From: Calonectria ilicicola
Lineage: Eukaryota; Ascomycota; Sordariomycetes; Hypocreales; Nectriaceae
DNA length: 64,000 bases
Direction of reading: 5' to 3'
Assembly: GCA_020809705.1 (NCBI GenBank)
Contig: CP085826.1
Coordinates: forward strand, 2,604,001 to 2,668,000
Part shown: positions 58,254 through 64,000 of the stretch, piece by piece
Layout: each line of letters opens with the position of its first letter
How positions within the stretch are numbered: the stretch's first letter is position 1
Made by a program: the position numbers and the translations under genes
The notes under the pieces: model-generated
Told to the model about the DNA's origin: nothing
Databases searched by the model: none
The model's input: only the letters and a program-made list of their open reading frames with translations

Positions 58254-64000
<5,747 letters not shown>

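Overview
The window is nuclear DNA of a filamentous ascomycete (Pezizomycotina), most likely a Sordariomycete; I cannot name the genus. The evidence is the gene content (fungal btgE-type GH17 wall glucanase, Reg1-type PP1 regulator, CYT-4-type mitochondrial RNB nuclease, RTC4-domain protein), short introns (mostly 50-70 bp, GTATGT/GTAAGT/GTGAGT donors, CTAAC/CTAAT branch sites, AG acceptors), pyrimidine-rich leaders and GC-rich intergenic DNA full of homopolymer runs. Nothing bacterial, viral or transposon-derived was recognised, and there is no CRISPR array. No tRNA or 5S gene was found by eye.

Layout. 1-22.3 kb is gene-sparse: a WD40 protein (5.4-7.9 kb, +), a secreted GH17 glucanase (10.3-12.1 kb, -), a mitochondrial exoribonuclease (14.8-17.9 kb, +) and a Reg1-like phosphatase regulator (20.5-22.3 kb, -), separated by 2-5 kb of non-coding sequence. 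22.3-34.5 kb has no gene I can support; it holds simple repeats and one promoter-like stretch leading into frame-broken coding-like sequence (29.4-31.7 kb). 34.5-60.2 kb is a dense housekeeping block: TRM5 (-), AlkB-like dioxygenase (+), Nus1-like cis-prenyltransferase subunit (-), exocyst SEC10 (+), tRNA dihydrouridine synthase DUS4 (-), an RBR ubiquitin ligase with a long coiled coil (-), a 79-aa LYR protein SDHAF1/Sdh6 (+), a 760-aa unknown (+), a PSI-domain membrane protein (+), MoaD/MOCS2A (-), ribosomal protein eS28 (-), dynamitin (-), RTC4-like (+) and a five-exon GH13 alpha-glucosidase (-). 60.2-64 kb is again without a supported gene.

The genes do not form one pathway. The nearest to a theme is nucleic-acid modification: TRM5 and the AlkB homologue share a 657-bp divergent promoter, and DUS4 lies 5 kb beyond. 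Many genes are in convergent or divergent pairs with 75-650 bp between them. Intron-exon structures were deduced by hand from splice consensus, reading phase and family conservation; no transcript evidence was available. I found no convincing novel multi-gene system. The most unusual observations are a GC-AG intron and a stop-free in-frame intron in DUS4, a missing acidic residue in the RNB site, a T/A hairpin in an intron, and the unexplained 29.4-31.7 kb locus.
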